From assembly GCF_900634415.1 (NCBI RefSeq), contig NC_041367.1, forward strand, positions 24,798,645 through 24,862,644: 64,000 bases of DNA. The letters are read 5' to 3'. Below are positions 25,904-49,223 of the stretch, piece after piece. The translations under genes were made by a program, and so were the position numbers. How positions within the stretch are numbered: position 1 is the first letter of the stretch; the number at the start of each line of letters is the position of its first letter. This stretch comes from Cottoperca gobio. Lineage: Eukaryota > Chordata > Actinopteri > Perciformes > Bovichtidae. The notes under the pieces were generated by a model. It was not told the origin of the DNA. It saw only the letters and a list, made by a program, of their open reading frames with translations, and ran no database searches.

Positions 25904-26661
25904 TGTGTGAACAGTTATTATCATTGCGCACTTTTTTAATTTGTCAAATATCATTCATAATATGTTTTAACTGTTAAAGTTATGGTATGTTTGTGGACAA
26001 TAATGTTTTATTCCATTATTCAACTCGAATGTTGCTCTGTGCAGTACACGTGAGCTCCTTTGGTGCCTTCACGGTCTCCTCATAAACTCCTAAAGCCGAG
26101 AGTATGGACGTCGTCTCTAGGCTTCTGAAGAGCCGTTGTGAAACTCAAAGTGGGCGGCTCCGGCCGCATTTGTAAAATACACAATTGTTTTTTTTATTGC
26201 CTTCTTATTCATAAGGTTTCTTATCATGGTGCCATGTTGATGCAGTTCTTGGTAGAAATGCCCGACACTTAGTTTGGAGTCAGCCCATCTCTTCTTGAGG
26301 ATGTAGAATTTTCCCATAAATAAAGTGTATATATTTTTTTTCTATTTCATAATAGAATCATCAATATTTAAAAATGTCCTTCAATAATGTTGAACATTGG
26401 ACCAAAATATTCTGATATGCATACATGAACTGCAGTTTTCCCCACAGTCTTCACTGCTCTGCGCTGTTTGCCACTTGGCTGTGTGGTCATAGGTTTTAGT
26501 GTGGAACCTGTTGTTTCACTTAATCCCTAAATAATGATAATAAATAGTGGTAATTAATCCCCTCTAATTTCCACACCATAAAGATTCATGTGATTGTAAA
26601 AACGTGAATCTTTCAGATATTTGAGTTTGAGTAGTTATTGCTCAGTGATAGATAATAATAG

Positions 26662-26664
<3 letters not shown>

Positions 26665-26732
<68 letters not shown>
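26665..26732. repeat. (AAT)n microsatellite
   Basis: About 22 AAT units between the divergent genes. Confidence 0.95.
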
Positions 26733-26913
26733 TAAACGCAAGCTGGATCTCTTGTTGTTAAAAGCATTTACAGATGACAGCCAAATTCCGTCTCTTTTAC
26801 ATGCAAGTTTATTTTAAGCAGAGTTTTCGTAAATACGACTCTTCAGTCGTACCCTGAATGCAGCATGTACCCTAATGTAAATGCGTGATTGTGAGCGTGT
26901 CATGGCTGGAAAG

Positions 26914-36565
<9,652 letters not shown>

Positions 36566-36776
36566 CTGCGAGTAGTCACCTCCCACCTGAGGCCGTGACA
36601 CGCCGTCAGACCTGTGGTCAAGAATGGTCCTTCCCTCTGTAACATCGCCTCAGCCTTCAGCATAAGACGAGGGAGAGTCGGGTTATGTGAAGGACGAATT
36701 AAGCATTTTCTACATCATCCAAACGCAGGCCCGCCTTGGCCTTTTCTGTGAGAGTCAAAACAGCAATGTGTCATTG

Positions 36777-36782
36777 ATTAAA
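36777..36782 (+). terminator. possible polyadenylation signal of poldip2
   Basis: ATTAAA 212 bp after the stop codon; an AATAAA at 37938-37943 is a more distal alternative. Confidence 0.35.
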
Positions 36783-37493
36783 TCATATAGAGAAATCTTC
36801 ACTACATGTTGTGTGAACAGACACGCACAGTCAAGTGGAGGAGCGTTGAGAGGTGGGGAGGGGGAGTCGATGTTCCCTTATGTTGCACATGTTGTGCATC
36901 CAACAGCTGAAATTCTGAGCAGGTTGTTTTTATTTCCTGCTGCGCTCTGGGTTCATGAAAAGAGCCACAGCTCCAGCTGAGCTTCATACCGAGGCCTCAG
37001 TTGGTAAGTAAGCCATCACTTAAACTATATGTTACAAACTCCTCTTTGAAATTATTGTTTGAATTTATGAAAACACGACTCACGACTTTTATCCCAGACC
37101 TTGTTTTACTGTCATGTTTTTAATTATGCCCCATCACAGTTTAGTTATGTCAGACCTCTGGGCCGCTTATGAGAGGGAAATGAGATGGATTGTGAGCTGC
37201 TTATAGTGCTGAAGTTAGTGTTTTACAACATTATAACGCAGTGGGTGGAATAAGGTTTGACACTCATCAAAAGAAAAGACTTTAATGTCCAAATGAAATG
37301 AAACCTCTACAAATAATCTTGATTTAAAATCAAACGAGATCTTTTTATATTCAACCTCATGTCATTTACTAGATGCATCTTCGGCGGTCTCCCTCAGTAG
37401 GTGCCCTCTCATTAGTCCTATTCTCTTGATCAATGCTTCCAAAACTGGTAATTCTATCCGCATGTGATTCAATGGTGTGAAAGATCAAACTAA

Positions 37494-37534
37494 AAGTCAT
37501 TAGGGGGCTGAATACTTTTGAGTAGTGAACTGTA
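37494..37534. repeat. Tc1-like terminal relic
   Basis: AGGGGGCTGAATACTTTTGA followed by GTAGTGAACTG and TA resembles the right end of a common fish Tc1 family. The body upstream is unrecognisable. Confidence 0.45.
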
Positions 37535-37641
37535 TGTGTTGACAGACAAATAAGAATCCCTTCTTTGCTGGAGGGAAAGGAGGAGAGTCAGGTCTTAGTA
37601 GGCTTTGAATAACAAATGCAGCACACCATAAAGTAATTAAA

Positions 37642-37642
<1 letters not shown>

Positions 37643-37692
<50 letters not shown>

Positions 37693-37703
37693 CGTGTGCA
37701 CGT
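37643..37703. repeat. (TG)n(CG)n alternating purine-pyrimidine tract
   Basis: 61 bp of uninterrupted alternation: about 20 TG units, then a GCGCGCGCGC core, then TGTGCACG. Confidence 0.93.
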
Positions 37704-38279
37704 TATTTATTCTCTGCTCTCTGTAAAAACCAGAATGAAGTCTTCATCCTGTACACACATGCTGGGTGTTGTTCGTTAAGGCTGACTGTTTGACTTCACG
37801 AGATCAGTGACCAGAAACGTTCTGAGCCTAGCATTTCTCTCTAAAGAGAGGAAAGAAATCTTTTGTTTTTCTAAGTGACTTGAAACAACTATGATGGTTG
37901 AAATACTGTAAATAGAGATGTAATTAAAGGCAAAGCAAATAAATGATACCTTTTTGAAAAGTACATGTTGACATTTCTTGTGTCAGTCTCAAGGCCAATA
38001 CATATGTTGTCTACACATGGAAAGAACTAGCACAAGCACATCTGTTGAATCGGCTTCAACCAAAGCTGGCAAATGGTTTTCTTTTTGGTTTCTTTTCAAA
38101 CATCGAAGCTCATCAGCAGAAAAAGGCAGTATATCCACTTTCATTCTTCTTTCATTTTGGACTGGAACTTTTGAGAAAGAATTGAATGTATTTAGAGAAA
38201 TGTTTCAATATGTTTATATTTCTACATCCTGTGTATTACACTTCCTGATAGTGGCTATGCTGAATTTGAGTCAGAGGAA

Positions 38280-39560
38280 ATCACTAATTTCCATCACACC
38301 ACAAAAATTTGTTTTAAAAGAACAAATATTAATTAATAGTACTTATAACTGCACAATTTTCCAAACTACAAAACATTTTTAATGTGATTGTCAATTTGTA
38401 TGCATTTTTAGTTAAAATATGTGTTGTGATGGGGATGACATTGTGTGACAGAAATGACTGCATGTGTTGGAAATGACAGGTCACAAAAACACTTTTAAAC
38501 AATGTTCAGTCTTATTGTCCCCGACACAAAACACATTTTTAAGGGAAGAACTTCATAATCTAAACTTTAACCTATTAAGCAGATAAAATCATATGGCTGA
38601 AAGGTGCTGAAACCTACAAGCAAGTTGCAAATGTTGCACTTACTATTTAGCGCAAAACAAATAAAGTCCCTGATTCATTCTCTCTGGTGGTTCGCTGTCG
38701 GTGAATAGTAATTGCAGATATATTTTTGAACAGCTACCCCACTGACATTTAATTTAACATACATTATTTTCACTGATATGAGCCATAACACTCAAAAGGT
38801 CTTTTCCATCACAATAATCAAAGTGATGGAGATGACTGTTTTGGAAATGACGTTTTGACACATTTTAAAGAAAATCTCATATATGTTAGAATGCTAACGT
38901 CTTCTTTAGAGATAGCATTAAATAAACACAAAATAGACAATACCAAATGTTGTTTTTCTTATTATTTCTAAATGTAAAGGATATATGAGCTATTTGCAAA
39001 GGACAGCCAATAAACATATTTTCGATTTATCAAATATTGACCTTGATTTTATCTTATATCACTTCCCTTCATGGAGCTGTCTTTGTGCTGTAGCCTGTGC
39101 TCTCCTGTCACATGACTATGGCTGTGATCACCAAGTTTAAAAACTTTTTTAAAAACTCACCAAATTCACATTTTGCATGGTGTGATGGAAATGACAAGGA
39201 CCCCAAGGGACAGGTGTTCTTTTTATAAAAAAAGACATGAAATACTAATATATCTTACAACACATGATACATTTCATTAAAATGGCCATTTGTGTATCAT
39301 TTGCACATACAATTAATATTAGGCCAATATTAAATTCAAAACTTTGAATATCACAAATCAGGCCCAGGGACAAGTGATATACAGCAAGAACAACACATAA
39401 AAGGCCACTTTTTATGTAATATAAATAATGACTGGTCTATGATTACATTTTTGTATGTTCATTTTGGTGTTAAGTGAGTGTCACAAAAATAGGAAATGTG
39501 TTTTAGTTTTTCTTATTTCTGCCAGGGACACAAAAATGACGATAGTTGAAGAATGACACT
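38280..39560. other. unclassified region with recurring GATGGAAATGAC-like motif
   Basis: TGATGGGGATGACA (near 38432), TTGGAAATGACA (38467), TGATGGAGATGAC (38823), TTGGAAATGAC (38840) and TGATGGAAATGACA (39182) recur. A 14-bp inverted match links 38287-38300 and 39179-39192. This may be a decayed transposon; not identified. Confidence 0.35.
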
Positions 39561-40439
39561 CATATACTGTACTACTGCTACTACAAAATAGCTTTTGTTT
39601 GTGTGTTACAATAACATTCAAATGATTAGTTTATGAATTCCAAACCGCCACCAGAGGTCAGTGCAACCCTCCCCTTGGCTCCTCTGGCTACATATAGATC
39701 AGTGGTGTATGTGCCATGTGATCACAAGTACTGCGTTGAATCATGCCGATAACATGGAAATAACTGGATACCTCTTTTGTAAAAGGCACTGGTCCATATA
39801 CTTTAAAAAAAATGTAACTGGGTATATTTGAATAAAAATGTTCACTTGCACTTGATAGTCAGGTAAGGCTGTATTATGAAGCATGGACACATATCCATGA
39901 CTATCCTGGGTCACGTTAAATGAAAATACAACAGTGACACAGTGTCTTGTTTGTTCTACGCAAATGACCAAACTCGATAGGAACATCTGCCTGTCTAAAA
40001 TAATTGTGTTGCCGATTGGCGAAGACAAAATAAGACGGCCATTTATAAATGACTAGCTGTCTGCAGTGGAATCCATTACACACTACTGCGCATATTTGAA
40101 TAACATTTATTTCTTTTCCAAAGTATTTGTTAGTACTGGAGATGTAGATGTAGTTATCCAAAGGTAAAAACTGTCCATGTGTCAGGTTGTATGTGACTTT
40201 GCCAGCCAGCAACATCAATCAATTATTTTATATTGTAGATTTAAACCTAAATAAATTGATACTTTGACAATCAGCTATATGGCGATTTTACTAGAAGACC
40301 ATAAAAGATTCTAAAAGGTATGAGTCATCTTGAACAGATTGGAACACTCGGAGAAGAAGTGTCGCGTGTTGGAGATACAAAAGCGCAAACTTGGCAGTGC
40401 TCGTGCTCCTGCCCTGCACTCCTCTCCATCACTGTGAGG

Positions 40440-41353
40440 AGGGTGGACTTCTGCTCACGTGCACTCGCAGCGCGCCCCCCTTTCAGTTGAACGGAGGGTG
40501 CAATACATAATTCAGTCCCAGCAAGGGAACACCAGTTCAGTCTCTCCCCTCCTGTTAACCCGCGGAGCTGCAGCCTCTTCACAGCCTGTGGTGGACAGAC
40601 GCCGACGCGGCTGCTTCCTGCTCCGGGGCGTATGGAGAATCAACCTTGGAGAAGGACGAATGCGGGGTTTGTTCCAGCCTATGCTTGCCTTTCCAGCGGC
40701 AGAGGAAGGACAGGGCAGAGCGAGGAGCAGACATTCAGTGGTGATCTTCAGGAGACGTAAACAGTGCCATGCCCTGCTTCATGCACCACCTCCTCCGATC
40801 CGTCTCCTCCTCTGAGCTCTGTTTGACAGGATAACAACAGAGGAGAGTACGAACATAACGCTGCTGACGAAGGTTAATATGTTTGGAAATGTGCTGAAGT
40901 TGTGTTTGGGATAGGAGGCTGCAGCTGTCTGCACTGTAGGCATCCTGCATCCTGCATCCTGACTTTGCTGTGTCCGTGTTTTGCGGCCATGCTGCAGGCA
41001 GCACCCTCCGAGCTGTTCCCGACCTGAGATGCACTCTCTGGGATTAACAAGTTTCTGAAAGCAGACAACTAGAAGCTCCACTTCTTAATGTTTTGGATTT
41101 GTATTTTATACTCTTGGACCTTTCACTCCTCTGTGTAACTGGGTGATAATGAACATTTTTCATTTGCAGTTTGGAATTCTATTGCTACAAATGCTTCACA
41201 TATCAGCCCCAAACTGCAGGCTTTAAGAATGATCGGATCAGTTGCAGACATTTTGATGAGAAAGGTATCTCAACCATTAATCAAACCTGCCTCTGAATGA
41301 CTGCTTGGTAGGACCGGTCTTGTTATTATCACAGTTCACATTAAAGCCACACC
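40440..41353 (+). promoter_or_regulatory. probable promoter / 5' UTR region of lrrc75a
   Basis: Local rise in GC and CpG (about 40440-40840) in otherwise AT-rich DNA, directly upstream of the lrrc75a start codon. CATCCTG is repeated three times near 40940-40960. No exon boundary or TATA box can be assigned. Confidence 0.35.
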
Positions 41354-41614
41354 ATGGGTGCCAAGCATACTAAAGGCCAGGAGCCCAGAGGACCCAGCCC
41401 TCAGCACCTCTGGAAGCGAACGCCCACCAGGGAGCGGGGCGACATCTTGGCCTCCCTCATGCTGAAGTCAGGTGACCGGCTGAGCCGTGGTGGGACTCCG
41501 CCACCGCCCTACCAGCGCCGCATTGGCATGATCCAGGAGATGATGCTGATGGCCAAGCAGGGCAAGCAGGACGAGGCCACGGAGATGCTAAAGACTCTCC
41601 GACAGGTGTGTCTT

Positions 41615-41664
<50 letters not shown>

Positions 41665-42335
41665 GGAGGGTGAGTAAAGCTCTCAGGGGTCACAAGTTCA
41701 CATTTCTAGCACAAGAGCACAACATCCCTGATTGGCTAGCCTTCTTTTTCCTGCCTCCATTCATGTTTTTCTGTGTAAGCATGTTGTCCTTCACTGATGC
41801 TGAAACAGAAGCCAGGCTCAGACGCTGACTGACTCAACTGATGGTTTGACTGCGTACATTACTGATGAATTGAGCGCCTCCCTGCCTGTATGACTAAACC
41901 CGAGCGCCCTGGCTGGACCTGTTGAGCTCCGCCTGGCTCTGCTGCACTGGTACAGTATAGAGACTGCTACGATTTATAGCCTCTATATGTCTTTCATGAC
42001 ATTTGCAGCATTTGGCTGGCGGCTGCTGCGGCTGCTGCTGCTGCTGCTGCTACTACAGAGAGAATCAAAAACACAGCACAGACTGAAAGTCTCTGGTGTG
42101 GTGAGAAACAAAAGAGAAGCACAAGAATGAAAAATGCCACCAGTTGAATTTGAGGATTTGGAGAGCTGTAAAGAGAGGGAGGATCTGAGCGTTACAGGAG
42201 TGAGTTAATCTAATGCATGTTTATCATGAGAATGGAGACAGGTTAATAGAAGCTCTCATCCCTGTATACAGCACTGCACACAATCCATATGCTGCCACTG
42301 TTTATCCCCCGATGACTCAACCACAGGGAACAGAG

Positions 42336-42418
<83 letters not shown>

Positions 42419-45400
42419 TTTCACAGTTTATTGTTTGGGAGATTTTCATCAGCTCCTTTCTGTTGCTGTTTACAGCTTTCTGATCAAACCCATTTAGATT
42501 GTTAATCATTTAATTAATGGCAAACAGTGGAGCAAAGCAAACAGGCATAAAGACGAAGGACACCTCCATCCGTCATGGTTAAGAACGGGGGCATTATCAT
42601 CTCTGACACTGCTTGATTAAGCTATAATACACCAGAGGAAGAGAATCTCAGCGTCCAGTCTGACAGTGAAGGCACAACGATGCAGCAGTGTGGTGACAGT
42701 CCCTCGCAGTTAAACACACACAGGTACAAACTGCTCTCAATCTGGCTGGCCAATCTGTCAATTAACAGAAATTTGACAATTTGTCATCAATCAATAATCG
42801 CAGGTGTAGATGTCAAACATCAGCTGGTTTCAGCTTCAGTGTGACTATTAGCAGTTTTCTGTGTAAACAGAATATCAAATCAAATCAAATCAAATTTATT
42901 TGTATAGCCCAATATCACAAATTATACATTTGTCTCAGTGTGCTTTACAGACTGTACAGGTTACAACATCCTCTGTCCTTAGACCCTCACATCGCACAAG
43001 GAAAAACTTCCTAAAAGAAACCCCAAAATTAAAGGGGAAAAAATGGAAGAAACCTCAGGGAGAGCAACTGAGGAGGGATCCCTCTCCCAGGACGGACAGA
43101 CGTGCAATAGATGTCGTGTGTACAGGATAAACAACATAGTACAAATACAACATTTGACAGAAATTATGTTGTGTTGGAAAAAAAAGAAATAGAAAGTATG
43201 GATGAATCCAGGAAAATGTCAATAAGGCTTCCCGGTGTCCAGCAGGACCAGGTCAGCAGGCGCTGTCACGATTCATGATCCTGACGTAAACTTTATCAGT
43301 GGCAACCTGCCACATGAGAGACAGACACTCCGATACCCCGGATGGTGAGTTAGTAACATACATTTACATAAATGCATACAGATAGAGAGGGAGAAGAAGA
43401 GAGAGGGAGAGAAGGAAGAGAGCAGGGAGGTGTCCCCCGGCAGTCTAAGCCTATAGCAGCATAACTAGGGGCTGATCCAGGGCAAACCTGAGCCAGCCCT
43501 AACTATAAGCTTTATCAAAAAGGAAAGTCTTTAGCCTACTCTTAAATGTGGAGAGTGTGTCTGCCTCCCGAACACAAACTGGAAGCTGGTTCCACTGGAG
43601 AGGAGCTTGATAGCTGAAGGCTCTGGCTCCCATTGTACTCTTAGAGACTCTAGGAACCACAAGTAACCCTGCAGTCTGGGAGCGTAATGCTCTAGTTGGT
43701 TTATAAGGTATTATGAGATCTTTAAGATATGCTGGAGCCTGACCTTTAATTGATTTGTAAGTCAGGAGTAGGATTTTGAATTCTATTCTGTATTTTACCG
43801 GGAGCCAGTGCAGAGCAGCTAATACAGGAGTAATATGATCCCATTTCCTTGTTCTAGTCAATACACGTGCCGCTGCATTTTGGATCAACTGAAGAGTCTT
43901 AAGCGACTTTTTGGGACAACCTCATAACAATGAGTTGCAGTAATCCAGCCTTGAAGTAACAAATGCATGGACTAGTTTTTCTGCATCATTTTGAGACAGG
44001 ATGTGTCTTATTTTTGCAATGTTACGTAGATGAAAGAAGGCAGTCCTTGAGATTTGTTTTATGTGGGAGTTAAACGACAGATCTTGATCAAAGATGATGC
44101 CAAGATTCCTTACAGTGGTGCTGGAGGCCAAGTTAATGCCATCCAGAGCTTCTATGTCATTAGAAAATGCGTTTCGGAGGCGTTTAGGGCCAAGTATAAT
44201 AACTTCAGTTTTGTCTGTGTTTAACATCAAAAAGTTGCTAGACATCCAAGTTTTTATGTCCTTAAGGCATGCTTGAAGTTTAGCCAATTGATTGGTTTCA
44301 TCTGGTTTAATTGATAGATATAATTGGGTATCATCCGCATAACAATGAAAGTTTATAGAGTGGTTCCTTATAATATTGCCCAAAGGAAGCATATATAAGG
44401 TGAATAGAATCGGTCCAAGTACAGAACCCTGCGGAACTCCAAGACTGACTTTGGCTGTCATGGAGGATTTATCGTTAACAAGTACAAATTGAGATCGCTC
44501 AGATAAATAGGACTTGAACCAGCTTAGTGCGGTTCCTTTTATGCCAACACAATGTTCCAGTCTCTGTAGTAGAATGTCATGATCAACAGTGTCGAAAGCA
44601 GCACTGAGGTCTAACAAGACAAGAACAGAGACAAGTCCTTTGTCTGATGCCAATAGAAGGTCATTGGTAACTTTCACCAGTGCCGTCTCTGTGCTATGAT
44701 GAACTCTAAATCCAGATTGAAAAACCTCAAATAAACTATTATTATGTAAAAAGTCACACAACTATAGAGTATCACAATATCTTTGATAATGTTGATAGAT
44801 CATCACAATGAGCTAGTAGGCTGTTAGTTGCAGCGTTATGGCACTTTGACACGATACATCTTTCAAAGTGGTCGGATTGCCGTTCAGATCACATCACGTC
44901 TGTCAGTGTGATCTCCAAACTACTGTCAACAAAACACACACGAGAAGTGAAACGGGAAAGTACACAAGACCACAAGCAAAACGGGAGTTCTTTCCTCCAA
45001 AAATGGATGTCCACTAAAAGCTAGCAAGTAGTTTGGATGCTGATTTGCAGTAGAAAAACCAAGAATAAAAAGGAACGAGCACATCAAGGAGCCTTTCTCA
45101 TATCTCTCAAATTTCTCAGATCGCCTTTGAAAATTCACACATAGTGATCATCGCTCACAGGAACGAGCGCTGATTTGATTGATCTGGGGATTTTGTTGGA
45201 AATCTACAAAAACTGTTGGTGAGTGGAAAATCAGGGCTGAAATCGTGTGGTGTAAACTTGGCATTATTTACACGTGACTGTTGTTTCAATAGCATTTAAA
45301 TGACTATGGTATAATTTATTGTAAAGCATAACTACACACTGAAATAAAGCACTTTAAATGATGTTAAATCAACGGGCAAATGTTACATTGGCATCTAAAA

Positions 45401-47569
45401 ATGTATCTTTTCTACTGAATGTAGCCCAGTTTTATCCTAGATGTTGAAAGGAAGTATTTTGCCCTGCAAATGACTAAAATGCACTCTGTGTGAAATATTG
45501 ACAAACATGTTTTTGAACAGAGTACTTCCACACTTCATTGCTTTCTCCCCAAGAATAAGAAAAGAAGATCAATACCTCTCTCGTGTGCGTTCAGTGGAAG
45601 CTGGAGCTGGAAGGCGTTAGCTTCGCCTATAGACTGGAAGCAGAGAGTAAGCCTGACTCTCCAAAGTCTGAAAATACACCTAAGTAACACATATAATGTG
45701 TTTTATTAGTGAGCTTTAGAAGGTCTAGTAGGCAGATTCAATTTAACTTTGGAAAGAGGCAAATATCTTTCTTTATCTGGCCTTATCGTAACATATTTAG
45801 GCATTATTTGAAAACAGCCACTCTCCATCGGACCTCCATTATGGCACCAGATACAGCAGCTGGGAGACTTGTGGTGAACTATAAAGCCTCTATCAGCACT
45901 TAGTGGAGTACTTCTCCTGTCATTAAGAGACCATTTACAAGTTTAAGATATTTCCTTATCTCATCAGTCATCAGTCATGCATCCATTCTTCATATGATGA
46001 AATTCAGTTAAATTTGCACAACATGTCATTTTCTACCACTAGGGTTCTTTCAATCAAAACAACAACAAAGGACAGAGTTTGGTCGCGCAGCAAAGTATCG
46101 AGGGATCATTGAGTTGTCTGCACCACCATTGCCGTCATTGCAGTAAGCTTCTCCTGGTCAGGAGTCCTTTATTGTTCTTTGTTCAGGAGGTTCTTACCAC
46201 TGACGCTTGCTCACTTTGTTTCTCTGATAATTTAAGATCCATGTGACTAAATATATATGACTAAATCCAGATGACTAAAATCTTTCATCTGGTTAAAATA
46301 TATCATTTAAAATGGTCAAGGTCTAAGAAGTGTATTGTAAAAATTTGGTTTAAGAACAGAAAGACAACTTCTGAAAGGTTCTGGCAGACGACCACAATGC
46401 TGATGCAGAATGGATGTTACCTTAATTAAATGGATTTCTCAAGGTTTGAAAGTTGTTGTAAACATTTGGTTGAGTCAGTTGTAGGCCTTGTATTGTGGAA
46501 TTGTTACACATTATAGTTTTAAGCTGTAGTATCAATAGAAAGGAGAAGGTATGACCGTGTAAACAGCAGGCCGGGCTATATACAGTGGGTGATGGTTGAG
46601 GTCACGCTTGTGTGACTTCTAAAGAAAGTTTTCCTTGCTGCGGTTTGTGGAACTGGGGATTAGGGAAAGGAAAACAAGCAAGATGCACTCCAACTGCTGT
46701 CAAAGTGAACATATGGAGAGACACGATATGTCAGGTTGAACGGTGAATGCGTGCCATTATTTAGTTTTTTTAATCAGCAGAGAGGCCGCTGGAGGCTGGA
46801 GGCTGAAAACAACATATTTTCCTGTTGGGTGATGGAAAAAAAGAGCTCCAGTAACAACTATCAGTCAGCTTCATATTTTGCGGAGGGGGGGTTCTGTACA
46901 TGATGTACAGATCACATAAAGACAATTACTGAGGATGGGGGTTAAACTGCAACAGACACTGGTGAAGAAAATTAGAGGCAGCAGTGGTGAGTGATAGTGA
47001 GAGAAAGAGAGGGAATGAAACCGAAGAAAAAGAGAGGAGCGAGTTTGTTTGTGAGGAGAGTTGCTTCTCCCTAGTTTCAAGGTTCTCCTACATGTTGCTC
47101 GGAAACCATGGCTATGGCCGGAGCACTCGGACTAAATAGACATTGATCAATCCAGCAGGAGCTTTGTCAAGAGCTCATGAGGAGGCCACCTTCTTAATCA
47201 CTGCCTTTGGTTAACTTGACACCAAAGCTAGCATCTCTTCTCAACTTCCCACTGGGCTGCCTCCAAGCTTATTGCCAAACTAGAACCAGCAGTGTCTGAA
47301 AACCTCCACCGGCTCCAGATTATCCAGAGAAGTTCCCTGTGCAGGCTCTAGTTTGCTGTGAGCAGTAACAGTGCAGTGGACTTTTAACTCGTTTTACAGT
47401 ATGTGACACATTGTTTGTCAGATAATGAGAGGCAGTTGTGTTGTGGTCGCCATTAATATTTTAAGACTGAAGCTGCAAGCCAAGATTACGATGATATGGT
47501 CAACAGAATATATATTTTGCATGAAGTTTATATATATATATATATATATTTATTATATATATATATATA

Positions 47570-47616
<47 letters not shown>

Positions 47617-49135
47617 GCCCATTATCTTTGCATTTGGCAAGCTCATGCATGGATTCAGTGTTTCACCAGAATTGAATTCTCCGCTCAGTACTGCAAATGT
47701 TCCCTGTTTACATCCCACTCTGTGTTGGTTAAACTAAAGGTATAACAGACGACAACCTTTTACTTAAATAGTAAATTGCACATCCTCCTTATCAGCACTT
47801 GAAGGGCAGTGTCTCAACATGATGCTGTTTGATTGGTCCATCTTAGTTTTGGCTACTCTTTGAATCACAGTGGAGTGAGTGCTGCATGCATTGTGTACAG
47901 TCTGTTCCATTACCAACTCATTTAAGTTCTTCCAAGTGCTGTTTTCATACAGAGATACCAACAGGAGGAAAACCAACCCACAACATCATGGTATTTAACA
48001 CTATTTCACTACGTATCTGTACTTAAAACTTTGATCAGACTGTGTAGAGTCCAAGGTTTGAATATATGTGTATACTAATGGATAGGAATTAGTCCAAAAA
48101 TGACTTTCTGTCATTCCAAAATATTTGTAGGGACATGTCCTTATCGTCCACATGCAAACCTACTCCTCTGTCAGCCCGCTTCCTGCTGAGCGGTGACTCT
48201 GTGGGGGGCCGGGGGCCACTACAGAATAGCAATCACTTTTCAATTATGTGTAATTAATGAAACAACTAGTTTGTCAAATAAAAGTGTGTTGCAAATAGAC
48301 ATTTTTATCTTGTGGCATTCCCCAAAGATATGAATGGATTTAAAGAAACATAACTGAGCCACAGGCATGTCAATCATGGCTTTCCCACTTTAATAATAAT
48401 GAGCAACCTCGGGTAGAAAACATATCTGTTGTCATTGCGTTATTTGAGCTTTCCAGAATGACATGTTCCAGTACATCTCTAGTGAGTTGTGTGCCAACAT
48501 GCACAATACATTAATTACACCTGTGCTTTTCTACCTACACAAATCAAAATGTCAAGAGGAGAAGAGGTCGAATCAGCCAGAATAATTGACAACACCTTTA
48601 ATATGAGAATATTAATTATTCAGCTTTAGTCAAAGAACCTCCTTCATGTCAAAGACAGATGACACTCTAGGGTCAGTATGTGATCTTTAATAAAGGTCAA
48701 TGCCAGCTTCATATATTGTATGGATCCTCCTGCCTCGGCTGCCATTTCCTTTTATTTACCCACGAGTGTGCACTTAAGCCCTCATGTTGCACACGTCTGT
48801 CTCCAGCTCCGTCTTTGTTCACGTTCAGCTGGGTTCACACCACTGCTTTGATGCTGACCACCGCTAATTAGTGTGGGAGGTGCTTTCTAATGGAAAAAAA
48901 GCCCACATTGTTTATTTCATAACATAATGCGTGTGTACGCACTCAACACACTATGCCCTTAGAGTTCAAGGAAGTAGACAGTTCTATTTTGTCCTTGTGA
49001 TATATATTTCATGAGGGGACACTGTTAATAATGTATGACTTATCTGGAGCATGAAGACCATTTATGTACACCTTGCAAAAAAAAATATTGCCATTGTTTC
49101 AATAATTTTGGTAGTTTATCACTGCAGACCTTCTC

Positions 49136-49223
<88 letters not shown>

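Larger units (their letters stand above)
25623..26913. other. shared divergent upstream region of tmem199 and poldip2
   Basis: 1.29 kb between the two start codons. It contains a CRE-like site and CCAAT box close to tmem199, and a (AAT)n run at 26665-26732 nearer poldip2. The long AAT run may argue for two separate promoters rather than one shared core. Confidence 0.55.
36566..40400. other. stretch between poldip2 and lrrc75a
   Basis: Holds the poldip2 3' UTR, a Tc1-like terminal relic ending near 37534, the Z-DNA-prone tract at 37643-37703 and an unclassified AT-rich region at 38.2-39.6 kb. No gene is recognised. Confidence 0.6.

Noticed and set aside
37978..38382. 134-codon open frame with hydrophobic stretch
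   Set aside because: AT-rich, no known motif, ends in the unclassified repeat-like region; not supported as a gene.
40459..40815. 118-codon open frame in the GC-richer region upstream of lrrc75a
   Set aside because: Overlapped by several open frames on the other strand, as expected in GC-rich 5' UTR or promoter DNA; no similarity recognised.
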